DNA of 6,204 nt from positions 1 through 6,204 of the forward strand of contig JBDRFD010000031.1 of the NCBI GenBank assembly GCA_043819035.1, in the 5' to 3' direction. The notes under the pieces were generated by a model, which saw only the letters and a program-made list of their open reading frames with translations, was not told the DNA's origin and made no database searches. Made by a program: the position numbers and the translations under genes. This document shows, in pieces, positions 4,677 to 6,204 of the stretch. Origin of the DNA: UBA2144 sp043819035 (lineage in GTDB: Bacteria; Patescibacteriota; Gracilibacteria; Peribacterales; Peribacteraceae). Positions within the stretch are counted from its first letter, which is position 1; the number at the start of each line of letters is the position of its first letter.

Positions 4677-6143
4677 ATGATGATCTCCGCAAAAATCCAG
4701 ACCTCAGCGCTATTTATTTTCTTGGGGCTCTTTACCTTCCTTATATATGTCCCAAGTCTTGGTAATGATTTCGTGAACTTTGATGACTATGCACTGGTGC
4801 GTGATCATCCGATTGTCACTGAGCATTCATTCAACTCAATCAAGAAAGCATTTACTTCGTTCGATCCGGAGCTATACATTCCGCTCACGTTTCTCTCCTA
4901 TAAAGTCGATAACATTTTCTGTGGGACCGAACCCTTCTGTTATCACGTCACAAGTCTCGTTTTGCACGTCGCAAATGCACTACTCGTATTTTGGATTTTC
5001 CTATTGCTGCTGCGGAAAAAGTGGATTGCTTTCCTTTGTGCATTTCTCTTTGCCATACATCCTATTAATACGGAAGCAGTGGTGTGGGCGAGTGCTCGCA
5101 AGGATGTCCTCTCGGCATTCTTTTTTCTTACGTCACTTATCAGTTACCTCCTGGCACATGAGAAAAATTCCAACCGCGCGCTGTTCATTGCCAGCATTAT
5201 TTTATTTGCGTTTGCATTGATGGCGAAAGTGTCTGTCATCGTTCTTCCTTTCATTCTGATTCTGTTCGATTGGCACGAGGAAGGATCGGTAAAAATCAAA
5301 CGTGTTACAGAAAAGTGGCCCTACTTTGCGTTGGCGTTGATCTTTGGTGTCATCGCGCTTATGGGCAAGGAACACATATTAGAAGCGCTTCCCGTGACTT
5401 CCGTACTCCTTTTTATTCCCAAGAGTATCGTCTTCTCCCTGCAGCAATTTATCCTGCCTCTTAATCTCTCGGCGTTTTACCATTACACAGGTGCTGTCAC
5501 ACTTGCTTCACCATTCTTTTTTGTTCCATGTATTCTCCTTCTTTTCATAATCAGCGGGATCGCCATTTCTCTTATATGGACCAGGAAAGTGGCTTTGGCA
5601 AGCTTCTTTTACGTCATCCTCCTCCTTCCGAACTTCGCGACTTTTTCCAAAAAAGGAGAGTTATTCTACTTTTCGGATCGTTATATCTATATCGCACAAC
5701 TCGGGTTGCTCCTATTACTTGGATGGTGGCTTCTTGGTTTGCGTAAGAGTTCCGTACAAATGTGTGCGGCTGCGCTTATTCTGGTCATTGGCTTCAGCTT
5801 TTCATTTCTCACGGTCAATCAGAGCTTTGCATGGCGCGATACACGAACGATATATGAACATGCGGTAAAAGTCCGTCCGGATATCTTTATATCTCAGCAT
5901 AATTTGGGTTGGGTTTATTTGGGGGAAGGCCGCATTGATGAGGCGATTATTCATCTCAAAAAGGCGATCGAAATCGACCCCGCTCGCCCCAAACCGCATG
6001 GTAATTTGAGCGAAGCCTACGGCAGGAAGGGGATGTACGAAGAGGGGCTAAAAGAAGCACTCAAGTCGTTGGAATTGGATCCCGAAAAAGAGGCCGAATA
6101 CAAAGATGCTGTACGGATTCTGGAAGATTTGCAAAAAAGGTGA
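4677..6143 (+). CDS. multi-pass membrane protein with C-terminal TPRs (Tmtc-like, putative GT-C glycosyltransferase)
   Basis: This 488-residue protein has about 10 hydrophobic segments, starting with one at 11-25, and then two 34-residue TPRs (about 404-471; HNLGWVYLGEGRIDEAIIHLKKAIEIDP and NLSEAYGRKGMYEEGLKEALKSLELDP). The architecture and motifs fit the Tmtc-like group of GT-C fold membrane proteins: a loop with FVNFDDY and the D36-D37 acidic pair after the first segment, HPINTEAVVWASARKD (128-143), and SDRYIYI (333-339). Relatives use lipid-linked sugars to glycosylate exported proteins or envelope polymers; the substrate here is unknown. ATG 4677 or 4680, or TTG 4674, are all possible starts; 4677 is chosen by convention. 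No Shine-Dalgarno sequence. It ends in TGA, 32 nt before the next start. The call of a membrane TPR protein is secure; the catalytic role is inference. Confidence 0.85.
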   Translation: MMISAKIQTSALFIFLGLFTFLIYVPSLGNDFVNFDDYALVRDHPIVTEHSFNSIKKAFTSFDPELYIPLTFLSYKVDNIFCGTEPFCYHVTSLVLHVANALLVFWIFLLLLRKKWIAFLCAFLFAIHPINTEAVVWASARKDVLSAFFFLTSLISYLLAHEKNSNRALFIASIILFAFALMAKVSVIVLPFILILFDWHEEGSVKIKRVTEKWPYFALALIFGVIALMGKEHILEALPVTSVLLFIPKSIVFSLQQFILPLNLSAFYHYTGAVTLASPFFFVPCILLLFIISGIAISLIWTRKVALASFFYVILLLPNFATFSKKGELFYFSDRYIYIAQLGLLLLLGWWLLGLRKSSVQMCAAALILVIGFSFSFLTVNQSFAWRDTRTIYEHAVKVRPDIFISQHNLGWVYLGEGRIDEAIIHLKKAIEIDPARPKPHGNLSEAYGRKGMYEEGLKEALKSLELDPEKEAEYKDAVRILEDLQKR

Positions 6144-6157
6144 AGATTTGGTATAAT
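6129..6157 (+). promoter_or_regulatory. sigma70-like promoter for the right-edge gene
   Basis: TTGCAA (6129-6134), a 17-nt spacer and a perfect TATAAT (6152-6157). The -35 lies inside the last codons of the TPR gene and the -10 just after its stop. The ATG at 6176 is 18 nt past the -10, so the leader would be only about 11-12 nt, too short for a normal Shine-Dalgarno region, which indeed is not seen. Confidence 0.6.
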
Positions 6158-6175
6158 ATAGACAAATAAATAACT

Positions 6176-6204
6176 ATGCAGTTTGTCCATTCGCGGATCG
6201 CGGC
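6176..6204 (+). CDS. 5' end of an unidentified gene, cut by the window edge
   Basis: An ATG follows the promoter at the expected distance and opens a frame encoding MQFVHSRIA up to the last base. Nine residues are too few to name a product. The promoter, the 32-nt gap after the TPR gene and the lack of a stop are the only support. The upstream AATAAATAACT has no Shine-Dalgarno sequence, in line with all other starts here. Confidence 0.45.

Noticed and set aside
4577..4765. Small plus-strand ORF with an ETKETKE-type N terminus, and its minus-strand counterpart at 4393-4692
   Set aside because: Both are by-products of the 9-nt repeat and run into real genes in other frames.

Overview
The window is the distal part of a bacterial ribosomal-protein/RNA-polymerase operon followed by an unrelated accessory pair. 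On the + strand it runs rpsK (S11), rpsD (S4), rpoA (RNA polymerase alpha), rplQ (L17), rplM (L13) and rpsI (S9). This is the familiar bacterial order, with rplQ and rplM overlapping by 4 bases. After rpsI come a convergent intergenic region, an unrecognised minus-strand gene of 118 codons, a divergent promoter region, a multi-pass membrane protein with C-terminal TPRs (Tmtc-like), and a promoter plus the first nine codons of another gene at the right edge.

The organism is a bacterium: bacterial-type S4, L17 and alpha with a C-terminal domain. None of the nine starts has a recognisable Shine-Dalgarno sequence. TGA ends at least three genes, so it is a stop here, which argues against the TGA-to-Gly code of Gracilibacteria/Absconditabacteria. 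The style (compact operon, no SD, repeat-filled gaps) reminds me of Patescibacteria/CPR-type metagenome genomes, perhaps Peregrinibacteria/Peribacteria. That placement is an impression, not a demonstration.

The striking feature is in the gaps. Every intergenic gap, and the 3' end of rplQ, holds one copy of the same architecture: about 2-4 tandem copies of a short unit (usually 7 nt, once 8, once 9), a short spacer, then a similar number of copies of nearly the same unit inverted. Each can therefore fold into a long hairpin. The unit sequence is different at every locus (CCATCCAA, GTTARYT, CAGAATT, GTCAAAC, CGGAATC, a TTAGC-core unit, TAGGTGN, GAAACCAAR), so this is not one dispersed repeat family; the design is conserved and the sequence is not. 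I count eight such elements in 6.2 kb. The rpsD-leader copy is the least clear, because its unit is itself nearly palindromic.

Two elements are especially informative. The one in rplQ is translated and gives L17 a tail of about 40 residues absent from typical L17. The one after rpsI is interrupted by a 99-bp MITE-like insertion with 16-bp perfect terminal inverted repeats and a TTAA at each end. Removing the insertion plus one TTAA restores a gap-free 52-nt arm pairing, so the hairpin predates the insertion. The r-protein genes serve ribosome assembly and RNA polymerase; the membrane TPR protein probably belongs to envelope glycosylation; the 118-residue protein has no assigned role.
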